Part shown: piece after piece, positions 40,592 to 50,647 of the stretch | Layout: the number at the start of each line of letters is the position of its first letter | How positions within the stretch are numbered: position 1 is the stretch's first letter | Assembly: GCF_005222675.1 (NCBI RefSeq) | Contig: NZ_STGE01000009.1 | Span: 372,001-436,000 of the forward strand | Direction of reading: 5' to 3' | DNA length: 64,000 nucleotides | DNA from: Mycolicibacterium sp. CR10 | Lineage (GTDB): Bacteria; Actinomycetota; Actinomycetes; Mycobacteriales; Mycobacteriaceae | Program-made: the position numbers and the translations under genes | The notes under the pieces: model-generated | Told to the model about the DNA's origin: nothing | What the model saw: the letters and a program-made list of their open reading frames with translations, nothing else | The model's database searches: none

Positions 40592-42374
40592 AGCGCTCCT
40601 CGACGGTGGCCGTCATGCCCAGTTGATCCAGCGCTGCACCGAGTGCGACGACATGCCCACTATTCGACGGGTCGAGCACCGCGGCGATGTGAGCATCCGG
40701 GCGCAGCAGTAGCGCCTGCCCTGCCGACAGCGAACGCAGTGGCTCTCCGCACGCCGCGAGGTCGACACCGATCACCGTCAGTCGGTGTCCTACCGCCTTC
40801 TGCGCGTCGCGCCAACTCGACTCGTGTTGCGATGCGGTCAGCACCGTCAGCGTGTCGCGCGCCGGGAGGTCGAGTGTGGACACTCTGGCTCCGTTGTACT
40901 GGACCCACGCGTGGGGTAGCCGTCCCCCGACGCGCACGATCGGCGTATAACACTCGATGTCCACGACGTCGTCGATCGTGTGGCGTTCGTCGAGGAATCC
41001 GTGGCCGTAGTGCACACCGAGATCGAGACCCCACGTTCGGTAGTGGCCGCCCTGGCGGGCGATCACCTCCCGCACCCCGGACCGGATGCGCGCCCCGATG
41101 CGACCCCGGGAAGTCGCCAGGCTGATCCGTCGCATGGCCCCCGCGATGAGGGCGGCCAGCATCCGGCGTGATACGTGGGGCGGCAGCGCGGCCATCAGTC
41201 GGGACTCGGCGAGGGCCTGCAGCACGCGGGTACCTGACCGGGGCAATCCGATTGCAGCGAAAACATCCGTCAGACCGTCGAAGTTCGTCACTGAATGCTC
41301 GGTGTTGGCGATGCCGATCGGTCGACGTTCCGCCTCGTAGGTGTCGAGCAGATCAGCCGGAGCGCGCCCGGAGATATCCCACGCCAGCTTCCAGGCCAGG
41401 TTGTGGGCATCGTGCACGCCGGTGTTGAGTCCGAGACCGCCGGTCGGCGGGAAGCGGTGCGCGGCGTCGCCGATCAGGAAGATGCGTCCGTCGCGGTATC
41501 GATCGGCGACCTGCGCCGTCATCGCCCAGCTCTGCACCGAGCGGATGTCGACGGTCAAGTCCCTGCTTCCCACCGCATCTCGGATTCTGCGCCGGCAATC
41601 GTCGGTGCTGAAGTCCTCGAGACGCTGAACCGGCGGGAAGTACGGAATCTGGAACACGAAGTCACCGGGTGAGCTGTGCACGATGATGATTCCCAGACCG
41701 CATGGGGTGAATGTCCAGATGACCGGGGCCCGGCGTGACCACAGATACGGGCGCAGGTCGGCGCTGAAGTGAACGCTGATCACGTGCTGAAGTACCGGGC
41801 CGCGCATCTGGAGACCGCAGCTGCGCCGGACCTGGCTGCCCGCACCGTCGGCGCCGATCAGATAGCGACCTGTCGCGACCCACTCGCCATCGCCGTCCGG
41901 ACCGGTGACTCGAACTTCGACGCCATCGGAGGTTTCGCGGTGATCTTGGTAGACGCTGCCGCGCTGGAACTCCACCCGATTGCACGCGTCGAGCCGTTCC
42001 CACAGCAGTTGTCCGAGCACGTGTTGCGACAGGTTCGCCGCCCGGGTCGGACTCAGCGTCTGAATCCAGTGGGCCTCAGTCGATTCAGGGTCGTAAATGG
42101 TGATCCGGCCCAGTTCGGGTCCGGTCAGACTCGTCGCATAGAGGATGTCACGCAGTTCGTACAGCGGCGAGCTGAGGCGGCGCACCTCGTGTTCGAGGCC
42201 TAGCTCGCGGAAGATCTCCAGTGTGCGGGTGGAGAGCACATGGGCGGCCGGGTGAGTCGAGGGGGCCGGTCGGCGTTCGACGACGAGGGTGTCGATTCCG
42301 TGTTCGGCGAGCAGCAGTGCGGCCGTCGCTCCGGCCGGACCGGCACCGACGATCAGGACCCGAGAATCGCTCAT
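40575..42374 (-). CDS. FAD-dependent aromatic hydroxylase (PheA/TfdB type)
   Basis: 599 aa. The FAD motif VLIVGAGPAGATAALLLAEHG is at the N-terminus, DG-type motif YLIGADGAGSQVRR mid-protein, and GDAAHRFPPTGGLGLNTG binds the FAD ribityl chain. A C-terminal thioredoxin-like domain is present as in phenol/polyketide hydroxylases. Expected reaction: NADPH- and O2-dependent hydroxylation of an aromatic ring. ATG 42374 is chosen over an upstream frame to 42617. Diverges from the ACP/DarB operon across a 272-bp gap. Confidence 0.85.
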   Translation of the reverse strand: MSDSRVLIVGAGPAGATAALLLAEHGIDTLVVERRPAPSTHPAAHVLSTRTLEIFRELGLEHEVRRLSSPLYELRDILYATSLTGPELGRITIYDPESTEAHWIQTLSPTRAANLSQHVLGQLLWERLDACNRVEFQRGSVYQDHRETSDGVEVRVTGPDGDGEWVATGRYLIGADGAGSQVRRSCGLQMRGPVLQHVISVHFSADLRPYLWSRRAPVIWTFTPCGLGIIIVHSSPGDFVFQIPYFPPVQRLEDFSTDDCRRRIRDAVGSRDLTVDIRSVQSWAMTAQVADRYRDGRIFLIGDAAHRFPPTGGLGLNTGVHDAHNLAWKLAWDISGRAPADLLDTYEAERRPIGIANTEHSVTNFDGLTDVFAAIGLPRSGTRVLQALAESRLMAALPPHVSRRMLAALIAGAMRRISLATSRGRIGARIRSGVREVIARQGGHYRTWGLDLGVHYGHGFLDERHTIDDVVDIECYTPIVRVGGRLPHAWVQYNGARVSTLDLPARDTLTVLTASQHESSWRDAQKAVGHRLTVIGVDLAACGEPLRSLSAGQALLLRPDAHIAAVLDPSNSGHVVALGAALDQLGMTATVEERYGPMH

Positions 42375-42646
42375 GTCTATCGACACCGCCCCTCCAACCC
42401 GCGGTGGCCGGAGTCTATACGCGATGGCGGTAATCCATATCTGACGGTGCACCGTCTCCGCAGCGCGATTGAACCGACTGGTCCTGCCTTTCGTATCCCC
42501 TGTATGGCGAAGGTTAATTGTCACCGGGGTCAAACTGTCGTGCCGATGCAACCGCCACGAGCTAGCATCACGGTGGGCTCGCAGCCCATGGACCCGGTTT
42601 GCGGTGCCAAGTGACATCGCCGAACATCGGGTCGGGCGAGAGGATC

Positions 42647-42910
42647 ATGAGAAGTGTGATGCCGATCGAACACGAAGTCGAACGCGACATCGTCGAGTAC
42701 CTAGGCGCGCACTACGGCATCGAACCGGACGAGATCACCGATGAATCCACCATGGAAGACCTGGGAGTCGATTCGCTCGGCGTCCTCTTCATCGGGGAGA
42801 CCCTCGAGACGAAGTACAGGATCTCGCTCAATGACGAGCGAATCGCAGGGATTCGCACTCTCTCCGATTTCAAGAATCTCATCCTGCTGAAAATTGGCGA
42901 ACTGTCCTGA
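42647..42910 (+). CDS. acyl carrier protein (first)
   Basis: 87 aa. The phosphopantetheine serine is in MEDLGVDSLGVLF. First gene of the plus-strand biosynthetic operon, 48 nt before the KAS III. ATG 42659 is an alternative start. Likely carries the starter fatty acid or the beta-ketoacyl chain. Confidence 0.85.
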   Translation: MRSVMPIEHEVERDIVEYLGAHYGIEPDEITDESTMEDLGVDSLGVLFIGETLETKYRISLNDERIAGIRTLSDFKNLILLKIGELS

Positions 42911-42958
42911 CGGCCGGCGCGCCCTCTCGCGACAACCTGATCATTGGAGCCTGTTCGG

Positions 42959-44095
42959 ATGAGCGCATACATCACGGCTACTGGTTCTTTTCTCCCTGGC
43001 TACCCGGTTCCCAGCGACGAAATCGAGGATTACATCGGAAAGGCGGGACGCGCGTCCTCCGATCTGAAGGACATGATTCTCGCGAACTGCGGCATCAAGA
43101 CCCGCCACTACGCGATCGACAAGAACCAGCGAACCGTCATGTCGAACGCGGCAATGGCCGCCGGTGCGGTGCGTAACGCCGCCGAGCGTGCCGGACTCGG
43201 ACCCAACGACGTCGAACTGCTGACGGCAGCGACGACGGTGCCGGACCTGATGGGCCCCGGGCATGCCAGCATGGTGCACGGCGAGTTGGGCTACGGCCCG
43301 CTCGAAATCGCGACCACCCACGGCATCTGCAGCTGCGGCATGATGGCGCTGAAGCATGCGTACCTGCAGGTCGCGATAGGCGAGAAGCGCAATGCGATCT
43401 GCGTTGCCAGTGAATTCGCATCCCGCGGGTTCAAGAGCACCCGCTACGACGACATGAAGGCCATTGCAGAGGACGGGTCCATGCCGATGGAAACCGCGTT
43501 CCTGCGTTACATGCTCTCCGACGGCGCAGGCGCTGCGGTGATCGAGAACGCGCCGGCGGCCTCGGGGATCAGCCTGCGCATCGACTGGATCTCGCTGACG
43601 TCGTATGCGAACACCGAACAGGCTTGTATGTACCTCGGCAGCAACGACAACTCGATCACGAAGACCTGGGGTGACTACCCGACTGTCGCCGCTGCCGCGG
43701 CCGACGGTGCGTTGGCACTTCGCCAGAAGCTCTCCCTGTTGCCGCACCTGGTACGCGTGGGGATCGACGAGTACGAACGCCTGCGCACCATGGGCAAATT
43801 CGATCCGAAGGCGGTGACGTGGTTTCCCGCGCACTACTCCAGCGAACGCATGAAGACCCTGATGTTCGGCGAGTTCTCCCGGCGTAACGTCGACATCGGC
43901 CATCCGGAGATGTGGTACAGCAACCTCACGAAAGTGGGAAACATCGGCAGCGCATCCATCTTCGTGATCCTCGACGAGATGATGACCGAGGGCCTCATCA
44001 GCGACGGTGACGCGCTGCTGTGCATGGTGCCCGAATCCGGCCGTTTCGCGGTCTCGTTCATGCACCTCACAGCGGTGTCAGCAGATACGGAGTAG
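42959..44095 (+). CDS. beta-ketoacyl-ACP synthase III, DarB-like
   Basis: 378 aa thiolase fold. The region GICSCGMMALKHA (C124/C126) supplies the nucleophile; FPAHYSSERM and YSNLTKVGNIGSAS provide the His and Asn of the KAS III triad. NCGIKTRHYAIDKNQRT is characteristic of the DarB family, which forms dialkylresorcinol or cyclohexanedione rings from two beta-ketoacyl chains. Start ATG 42959 has GGAG 9 nt upstream. It is 11 nt from the DarA-like gene, its usual partner. Confidence 0.82.
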   Translation: MSAYITATGSFLPGYPVPSDEIEDYIGKAGRASSDLKDMILANCGIKTRHYAIDKNQRTVMSNAAMAAGAVRNAAERAGLGPNDVELLTAATTVPDLMGPGHASMVHGELGYGPLEIATTHGICSCGMMALKHAYLQVAIGEKRNAICVASEFASRGFKSTRYDDMKAIAEDGSMPMETAFLRYMLSDGAGAAVIENAPAASGISLRIDWISLTSYANTEQACMYLGSNDNSITKTWGDYPTVAAAAADGALALRQKLSLLPHLVRVGIDEYERLRTMGKFDPKAVTWFPAHYSSERMKTLMFGEFSRRNVDIGHPEMWYSNLTKVGNIGSASIFVILDEMMTEGLISDGDALLCMVPESGRFAVSFMHLTAVSADTE

Positions 44096-44106
44096 GGAAC
44101 CCGGTA

Positions 44107-45078
44107 ATGACCCAGGCATCCGAGGTTCACCCGGCCGAACAGAATTCCCCTCGGGCGGTCGTGTACCTCTACACCCAGACGGGGCAGCTGCGTGAGGTCG
44201 CCGAGGAGTTCACCGCGCCGCTGGTAGCCCGCGGATGGGACATCCGTTGGGTGGACGTCCAACCCCGCGTACCGTTTCCGTTTCCGTGGCCGATTCGGCG
44301 ATTCTTCGGCGCATTCCCCCCATCGGTGGATCCGGAGGCGCTCGTCGAGCTCGTCGAACCGGCAGGCGGCTTCGAAACGGGGCCCGAGGAGTTGGTGATC
44401 CTGGCCTACCAGGTGTGGTTCCTCGCCCCCTCGCTTCCCGTCCGGTCGCTGCTGAAAGCGCATCCCGAGGCCTTCCGGGATCGCAGGGTCGTCTCGCTGA
44501 TCGCGTGCCGGAACATGTGGTACTCCGCGGCGATCGAGGTGGGCGGGCTGCTTCGCTCCGCAGGTGCTCGATCTGTCGAGGTGATCGCCGCGACCGACAC
44601 ACGGCCGCAGGCGATAACGCTCGTGACGACGCTGCGCTGGCTGCTGGTTGGGAGGCGCGAACCCTTCCTGTTCTTCGGGCGGGCCGGGGTCGGCGCCGAC
44701 GAACTCGCCAGGGTCGCCGGCGAGGGGCAGCGCATCGCCGAGTCGAAGCAGTGTTCCCACGATGCGGCCCCCATCGTGCCGACCCTGGCGGCGGCGGATC
44801 TCCTTGCGGGCAAAGTATTTCGCAGGTGGGGTGCGGCGGTCCGGTCGGCGGGGCGACTCGGCCCGGTTGTGCAAGCCGCGAGTCTGGCCATCTTCGTGGT
44901 CGGCTTGGGGACCGGTATCGCGGTCGGCCTGCCGGTGATCGCCTGCGCGGCACTCGCCGGCGGTGCGCGGTTCGACAGGCGCGTAACGGGTTTCGTGCGC
45001 CGTGGGATGTCTTCCGGCGGAACGGCGCTCGACCGACCGTTGGCAGTGAGCCGGCCTGGTGACTCCGATGACCACTGA
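44107..45078 (+). CDS. DarA-like dialkylresorcinol condensing/aromatising enzyme
   Basis: 323 aa. The N-terminal flavodoxin-like domain has VVYLYTQTGQLREVAEEF (FMN-type loop), then PFPFPWPIRRFFGAFPPS, YQVWFLAPSLPVRSLLK and SLIACRNMWYSAAIEV, a pattern found in DarA proteins. A C-terminal hydrophobic segment (AASLAIFVVGLGTGIAVGLPVI) suggests membrane association. DarA is thought to finish aromatisation after DarB condensation. Recognised by motif pattern. Confidence 0.75.
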   Translation: MTQASEVHPAEQNSPRAVVYLYTQTGQLREVAEEFTAPLVARGWDIRWVDVQPRVPFPFPWPIRRFFGAFPPSVDPEALVELVEPAGGFETGPEELVILAYQVWFLAPSLPVRSLLKAHPEAFRDRRVVSLIACRNMWYSAAIEVGGLLRSAGARSVEVIAATDTRPQAITLVTTLRWLLVGRREPFLFFGRAGVGADELARVAGEGQRIAESKQCSHDAAPIVPTLAAADLLAGKVFRRWGAAVRSAGRLGPVVQAASLAIFVVGLGTGIAVGLPVIACAALAGGARFDRRVTGFVRRGMSSGGTALDRPLAVSRPGDSDDH

Positions 45079-45328
45079 CGCTTCGGAGTATCAGGACCTT
45101 GCCGACTGGCTGACCATGAAGGTGGCTGGATACCTCAATGTTGCGCCGGACACGATCGACATCGACACCCCGTTGGCCGACTGTGGGATCGACTCCGTCT
45201 TAGGTATGACGCTGTGCGCGGACCTGGAGTGCGAGAAGGGATTCGCCGTCGAAACGACCATCGTGTGGGATTACCCGACCATCGATGCCATCGCCACCCA
45301 TCTGATCGCCGAGCGAGCGACGCCGTGA
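45068..45328 (+). CDS. acyl carrier protein (second)
   Basis: 86 aa. Phosphopantetheine Ser in LADCGIDSVLGMTLCADLE. It overlaps the DarA-like stop (GTG 45059 is an alternative start) and the PKS start (GTGA). Two separate ACPs plus the PKS ACP indicate at least three acyl-carrier stations. Confidence 0.85.
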   Translation: MTTDASEYQDLADWLTMKVAGYLNVAPDTIDIDTPLADCGIDSVLGMTLCADLECEKGFAVETTIVWDYPTIDAIATHLIAERATP

Positions 45329-48267
45329 CTTCGATCGCCGTGGTCGGTATCGACTGCCGCTTCCCTGGCGCGCCGGATAAGGACGCGTTCTGGCGGATGC
45401 TGATGGACGGCGTCGTCACCGACACCGAAGTCCCCTTGCAGCGTTGGGATGTCGACACCTATTACCATCCCGACGGCGTCGCCGGATCGATGAACACCCG
45501 CCGTGCTCATTTCATCGACGACGTCGACGCGTTCGACAACGACCATTTCGGCATCGCACCGATAGAGGCGGCGGCGCTCGACCCGCAACAGCGACTGCTG
45601 CTGCAGACATCCTGGCGCGCACTGGAAGACGCCGGCACCGACCCGCGGTCGCTGGCCGGCACGTCAACCGGGGTCTTCGTCGGCATGATGTCCAGCGAGT
45701 GGACCAGCCTTCAGATGTTCGACTACCCCGAGGTCACCGCATTTCGTGGCGCGGGCAGCGGCTACTTCATGGCCGCCAATCGCATCTCATACCACTTGAA
45801 CCTCACCGGACCGAGTATGGCCATCGATTCCGCCTGCTCGTCATCGTTGATGGCCGTACACCAAGGCTGCGGTGCGCTGCGCGCCGGAGAGGCCGACACG
45901 GTTATCGCCGCCGGTGCGAATCTGCTTCTCACACCGTCGCTTTCGATCTTCTACACTCAGGCCGGCCTGTCCGCGCCCGATGGTCGCTGCAAACCGTTCG
46001 GACAGGGCGCCGACGGCATCGGCCGTGGTGAGGGCGTGGCCGCGGTCGTGCTGCGCCGGCTGGACGACGCCATAGCCGACGGCCAACCGATATACGCGGT
46101 GGTCAGGAGTTCGGTCGCCAACCACGACGGCCGCAGCAACGGCATCACCGCCCCGAACCGCCGGGCGCAGGTGGAGCTGATGCGCCGCGCGCTCACGCTC
46201 GCAGAGGTCCAGGCGGAACAGATCGGCTTCGTCGAGGCGCACGGCACCGGCACTTTTCTTGGCGACATGATCGAGGCCAACGCGCTGGGTGATGTCCACA
46301 AGACGCGCGGCGGCGAGCCGTGCCTGCTGGGTTCGGTCAAGGGGAACATCGGCCACACCGAGGGCAGCGCAGGGATTGCGGCGTTTATCAAGGTCTGCCT
46401 GGCGCTGCACCACCGCGTGCTGCCGCCGACGGTGTTCGGCGACAGCGCCAATGCGGGATTGCGACTCGACGCACATGGGCTGCGCCTGGCTGACGGTGCG
46501 CAGCCGTTGCCTGCGCACGGGGCGCTGGGTGCGGTGAGTTCATTCGGACTGGGCGGCAGCAACGCGCACGCGGTGCTGGAGTCGGCGCCCCCCGGAGCAC
46601 AACTCGACCCCGGTGCGACCGGTGTTCTCACGCTCTCAGCGCCGTCCGAGGATGCATTGCGGCGCAACGCCGGTTCGATCGCAGCCGCGCTGCGCGATCT
46701 TGACGGTCAGCAATTGGCCTCTTGGTGCCGAACCACCAACATCGTGAAACGATCGCTGCGTCATCGCCTTGTGCTGGAAGGTAACCGCGGCGCACTGCTC
46801 GAGGGGCTACGGGAGTACCTTGCCGGCGACCGCCCCGACCTCGCGTCGTCCGTCCCGACTCGCAAGTTTCCGGCTGGAGTCGGGATCCTATGCTCGGGGC
46901 AGGGGACGCAGTACCCGCGCATGACGCGGCCGCTCTACGACGCCAACCCCGTCTACCGTGAACATCTCGATTTCGCGGTGGCCGCCCTCCACCGGCACCT
47001 GCCTTCGGATCTGTGCGCGGCGATCTTCGGCGCCGATCTCGACCTTCACCACACCAGCCTCGCACAACCCGCATTGTTTGCAGTTTCCTACGCGCTAGGA
47101 AAGACACTGCTGCAGAGCGGCATTCGTCCCGCCTTCGGGATCGGTCACAGCGTCGGCGAGCTCGCCGCCGCCTGCCTGGCCGGCGTGCTGTCAGTCGACG
47201 ATGCGGCCAGGCTCGTCGCGGTCAGGGGACGGCTGATGGGCTCGTTGCCCCCGGGTGGGGCGATGATCGCGATCGACCTCGACCTCGAGCGGGCCGAGGC
47301 GCTCATCGACGACGAGCCCGGGTGCGCGATCGCCGCCGTCAACGGGCCACGATCGGTGGTCGTCTCCGGTGCGGCCGATGCGGTGGTCCGGGCCGCCACC
47401 GCGGTCCGCTCGCAAGGCGGCAAAGCGTCGAACCTCTCGGTGTCCCATGCCTTTCACTCCCCGCTGATGGCGCCCATCGTGGCGGAATTCCGGCGCGAGC
47501 TGTCGGGGCTGACTCCGGGTGCCGCCGAGTTCCCGCTCTTCTCCACCGTGCTCGGCAGGCAAGTCGAGGGCCACGAAATGGACGCCGACTACTGGGCCAA
47601 CCAGATCTGCTCGCCCGTGCGGTTTTTCGATGCGGTCAAGGCGGCCGTGAGTGCGGTGGGTGCCGATTATGTCGCCGAGGCAGGTCCGCGATCCACGTTG
47701 CTCGCGATGGCCCGACAGTGCGGATTGCCGACGCAGACCCGGTCGCTGACCTTGTGCGGCGGACCAGATTCCGATGGAACTGAGCTGCTGGCCGTAGCTG
47801 CGACATTGATGCGCGACGGGTATTCCCCCGACCTTTCGCCGTTGTACGGCCGGCCTGCCGGCCCGCTACGTCGTGTTCCGCCGTATGTCTTCGACACATC
47901 CAGTCGGTTTTGGTTCGACGGCCGAATCGCCGCCGCGGAGCCGACTGCCCGGCCCGCGGTGGTCGCCCCCGTCGCCGAGCGGCAACAGCCTGCGCAGCCG
48001 CCGAACCCATCAGAGGGCGCGGTCCTGGCTTTGATCGCCACTGTCGGCGGCTATTCGGTCGGAGAACTGGGCCGGTCCAGCCGGCTCAGTGATGATCTGG
48101 GCTACGACTCGCTGATACAGTTCCGTCTTTTCGACAGGCTGCGGGCGGACTTTCCACAGCTGGGGCCTATCGCCTTCGCCGAGGTGCTGCCGAAGATTCA
48201 CACCGTCGGCGACGTCGTCGACTTCGTGGTGGAACGACTCGGTCCGGCCGCCGATGTGGCCCGATGA
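45325..48267 (+). CDS. type I polyketide synthase, KS-AT-ACP only
   Basis: 980 aa. KS: DSACSSSLMAVH (Cys 171), EAHGTGTFLGD and GNIGHTEGSAG (two His). AT near 480-790: GIGHSVGELAAACLAGVLS and VSHAFHSPLM; the HAFH signature predicts malonyl-CoA. ACP near 900-980 with LGYDSLIQF (Ser about 928). No KR, DH or ER is present, so one round of extension would leave a beta-ketoacyl thioester, the substrate type DarB needs. GTG start overlaps the ACP stop. Confidence 0.9.
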   Translation: MTSIAVVGIDCRFPGAPDKDAFWRMLMDGVVTDTEVPLQRWDVDTYYHPDGVAGSMNTRRAHFIDDVDAFDNDHFGIAPIEAAALDPQQRLLLQTSWRALEDAGTDPRSLAGTSTGVFVGMMSSEWTSLQMFDYPEVTAFRGAGSGYFMAANRISYHLNLTGPSMAIDSACSSSLMAVHQGCGALRAGEADTVIAAGANLLLTPSLSIFYTQAGLSAPDGRCKPFGQGADGIGRGEGVAAVVLRRLDDAIADGQPIYAVVRSSVANHDGRSNGITAPNRRAQVELMRRALTLAEVQAEQIGFVEAHGTGTFLGDMIEANALGDVHKTRGGEPCLLGSVKGNIGHTEGSAGIAAFIKVCLALHHRVLPPTVFGDSANAGLRLDAHGLRLADGAQPLPAHGALGAVSSFGLGGSNAHAVLESAPPGAQLDPGATGVLTLSAPSEDALRRNAGSIAAALRDLDGQQLASWCRTTNIVKRSLRHRLVLEGNRGALLEGLREYLAGDRPDLASSVPTRKFPAGVGILCSGQGTQYPRMTRPLYDANPVYREHLDFAVAALHRHLPSDLCAAIFGADLDLHHTSLAQPALFAVSYALGKTLLQSGIRPAFGIGHSVGELAAACLAGVLSVDDAARLVAVRGRLMGSLPPGGAMIAIDLDLERAEALIDDEPGCAIAAVNGPRSVVVSGAADAVVRAATAVRSQGGKASNLSVSHAFHSPLMAPIVAEFRRELSGLTPGAAEFPLFSTVLGRQVEGHEMDADYWANQICSPVRFFDAVKAAVSAVGADYVAEAGPRSTLLAMARQCGLPTQTRSLTLCGGPDSDGTELLAVAATLMRDGYSPDLSPLYGRPAGPLRRVPPYVFDTSSRFWFDGRIAAAEPTARPAVVAPVAERQQPAQPPNPSEGAVLALIATVGGYSVGELGRSSRLSDDLGYDSLIQFRLFDRLRADFPQLGPIAFAEVLPKIHTVGDVVDFVVERLGPAADVAR

Positions 48268-48989
48268 CACCCGTCGAGTTGGTGTGTTTTCACCACGCAG
48301 GCGGTGGGTCAGCGTCGTTTCATCCGCTGCGCACGGCGCTGGCGGCCATGGGCGTCGAGGTGACACTCACGACGGTGAAATTGCCTGGGCGGGAGTCGCG
48401 CTCCGATGAACCGCGCTACGTCGACGCCGACTCGTGCGTGCGGGGCCTGGCCGACGAACTTGAGGACCAGTTGAGCCGACCTCATGTCCTGCTCGGCCAC
48501 AGCATGGGCGCCTTGCTCGCGTATATGGTTGCCCAACAACGCATTTCGAGCGGTCTTCGCGCGCCGAAGGCCGTGATCGTCGCGGCCAGTTGCGCTCCAC
48601 ACGTGCGCGGACCGGTGCACCATCTGCACCTCGGCGACGATCACCAGCTGGCCGCGGAGCTGGCGCGCCACGGCGGGCTGCCCGCCGAGATCCTTTCCCG
48701 TCCCGAATGGCTCGAGCTGGTGATGCCCGTCGTCCGCGACGATCTGCGGATCTGCCAGTCCTACCGGCCGTCGGGGATGCCGCCGTTGCCGTGCCCGTTG
48801 CACATCTTCGGCGGCCGCGACGATCCGCTAGCGCCGCCGGACGCCTTGGCCGCGTGGATGCGTCATTCGGTGCAGCCACAATCGGTCCGTGTGTTCGCTG
48901 GCGACCACTTTCTGTTCCGTGAGCCGGACCCGGAGTTGGTGGTCGCGGTGGCACGCATTGTCGAGGACGTGGCGCTGGAGAGGATCTGA
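48264..48989 (+). CDS. type II thioesterase
   Basis: 241 aa alpha/beta hydrolase: LVCFHHAGGGSASF oxyanion loop, GHSMGALLAY (nucleophile Ser), FGGRDDPLAP (Asp), FAGDHFLF (His). Removes stalled or wrong acyl groups from carrier proteins. ATGA overlap with the PKS. Confidence 0.87.
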   Translation: MTPVELVCFHHAGGGSASFHPLRTALAAMGVEVTLTTVKLPGRESRSDEPRYVDADSCVRGLADELEDQLSRPHVLLGHSMGALLAYMVAQQRISSGLRAPKAVIVAASCAPHVRGPVHHLHLGDDHQLAAELARHGGLPAEILSRPEWLELVMPVVRDDLRICQSYRPSGMPPLPCPLHIFGGRDDPLAPPDALAAWMRHSVQPQSVRVFAGDHFLFREPDPELVVAVARIVEDVALERI

Positions 48990-48993
48990 TCCG

Positions 48994-50625
48994 ATGAGCA
49001 CCTTCACCCGCGACGTGTTCGCCTCCGCGGCATCGTCACCGCACGGCCTGACCGTCGGCACGGTCGCCGATCCCGTGCGGTTGCCCTGGCGCGAAGTCCA
49101 CGAACAGGCGAAGCGGATGGCCGGATGCCTGGCCGCTAAGGGAATTGGCCGCCAGGGCTCGGTCGCAGTGCTGGCCGCCGACGCGGCGGATGTCGCGCCG
49201 CTTGCGCAGGCGATCTGGATGCGCGGGGCCGCGCTGACGATGCTGCAGCAACCGACCCCACGCGCCGACCTGGCGGTCTGGCTCGGCGACACCGTGCGGG
49301 CGATCCGGATGATCCGCGCCGACGTGGTTGTCGTCGGGGAACCCTTCCTGATGGCCCTGGATCACCTGGCGGCCGAGGATGTGAGCGCATGCACCGTGGA
49401 GTCGATGCGCGGCGCCGAGCCGATCGAGCCTGAGGACACCGAGGAGGCGGATGTCGCAATGCGCCAACTCACTTCCGGGTCGACGGGCATGCCGAAGGCA
49501 GTCGAGATCAGCCACGGGAATCTCGCCGCGAATGCCGAGGCGATGAGACTGGGTCTGGCCACCGACGTCGACCAGGACGTGATGGTGAGTTGGCTGCCGC
49601 TGTCGCATGACATGGGCATGGTCGCGTTCATCTGCTTCCCGATGCAACTGGGGGTCGAAGCCGTCGTGGTGACGTCCGATCAGTTCCTGCGGCGACCGAT
49701 GGTCTGGGCCGAGTTGATCAGCAGGCATCGGGCGACGATCACATCGGGTCCGAATTTCGCCTATTCCATCCTGGCCCGCGTTCTCGAGCGGGCCGACCCG
49801 GACGCCATCGACCTCTCGTCGCTGCGGATCGCGTGCAACGGAGCCGAGCCCGTCGACCATCGCGACCTGCTGTATTTCGCGACCGTGGGCGCCCGCTTCG
49901 GGCTGCGGCCGAGCGCACCGATGCCGTCCTACGGAATGGCTGAAGCCACGCTGGGGATCTCCTTCAGCGCGCACGACGAACCACCGATCGTCGACACAGT
50001 ATCCAGGCAGGCCGTCTCGAGGGGCCATCACGCGCAGCCGGTTCGCGATGCCGCAGACGACGTGCAGCACATCGTCGGCCTTGGCGTCCCGCTGCCGGGC
50101 ATGGAGGTGCGTATCACCCGGGACGCAACGGTGCAGGGGCTCAGAGAGATTGGCTCCATCGAACTTCGCGGTCCTTCGGTCGCCAGCCGTTACCTCACGG
50201 TGGACGGCGTCGTGTCACTCGCCCGCGATGACGGCTGGTTTGACACCGGCGACCTGGGTTACCTCGACGAGGCGGGGCGGATGTACGTGTGCGGCCGGAC
50301 GAAGGACCTCATCGTGCTGGCCGGGAACAACCTGTACCCGCACGATATCGAGCGGGCGGCCGCGACCGTCGACGGTGTGCGCAAGGGCTGCGTGATCGCG
50401 CTGCGGGTCGATGCCGAGCGGGAGGGCTTCGCGGTGCTCGCTGAAGTACACAACGCTGACGAGGAGGACGTGCGTCTGCGTATCAGCCGCGACATCACCG
50501 CCCGGGTGCACCGCCACGTCGGCCACGCCCCGCGCGAGGTACGGCTGTACCCTCCTGGAACCCTGCCGAAGACATCGTCGGGCAAGCTGCGCCGCAAATG
50601 CGCTCGAGCGCTGCTGCTGCCCTGA
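48994..50625 (+). CDS. fatty acyl-AMP ligase (FAAL/FadD-like)
   Basis: 543 aa ANL-superfamily enzyme. P-loop QLTSGSTGMPKAVEISHGN, SYGMAEATLG, YLDEAGRMYVCGRTKDLIVLAGNN and the C-terminal Lys in LPKTSSGKLRRKC. The length and GxTKDLI with NLYPHDIE pattern are as in FAALs, which load fatty acids onto ACP/PKS, not CoA; the FAAL-specific insertion cannot be confirmed by eye. Last gene of the operon, 4 nt after the thioesterase. Confidence 0.83.
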   Translation: MSTFTRDVFASAASSPHGLTVGTVADPVRLPWREVHEQAKRMAGCLAAKGIGRQGSVAVLAADAADVAPLAQAIWMRGAALTMLQQPTPRADLAVWLGDTVRAIRMIRADVVVVGEPFLMALDHLAAEDVSACTVESMRGAEPIEPEDTEEADVAMRQLTSGSTGMPKAVEISHGNLAANAEAMRLGLATDVDQDVMVSWLPLSHDMGMVAFICFPMQLGVEAVVVTSDQFLRRPMVWAELISRHRATITSGPNFAYSILARVLERADPDAIDLSSLRIACNGAEPVDHRDLLYFATVGARFGLRPSAPMPSYGMAEATLGISFSAHDEPPIVDTVSRQAVSRGHHAQPVRDAADDVQHIVGLGVPLPGMEVRITRDATVQGLREIGSIELRGPSVASRYLTVDGVVSLARDDGWFDTGDLGYLDEAGRMYVCGRTKDLIVLAGNNLYPHDIERAAATVDGVRKGCVIALRVDAEREGFAVLAEVHNADEEDVRLRISRDITARVHRHVGHAPREVRLYPPGTLPKTSSGKLRRKCARALLLP

Positions 50626-50647
50626 TCGAGGCCCCCGGTAGCGGCGA

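Noticed and set aside
42375..42617. 81-residue N-terminal extension of the FAD hydroxylase
   Set aside because: The FAD motif begins right after ATG 42374 as in the family; the extension is basic, has no conserved pattern and reaches to within 30 nt of the ACP start.
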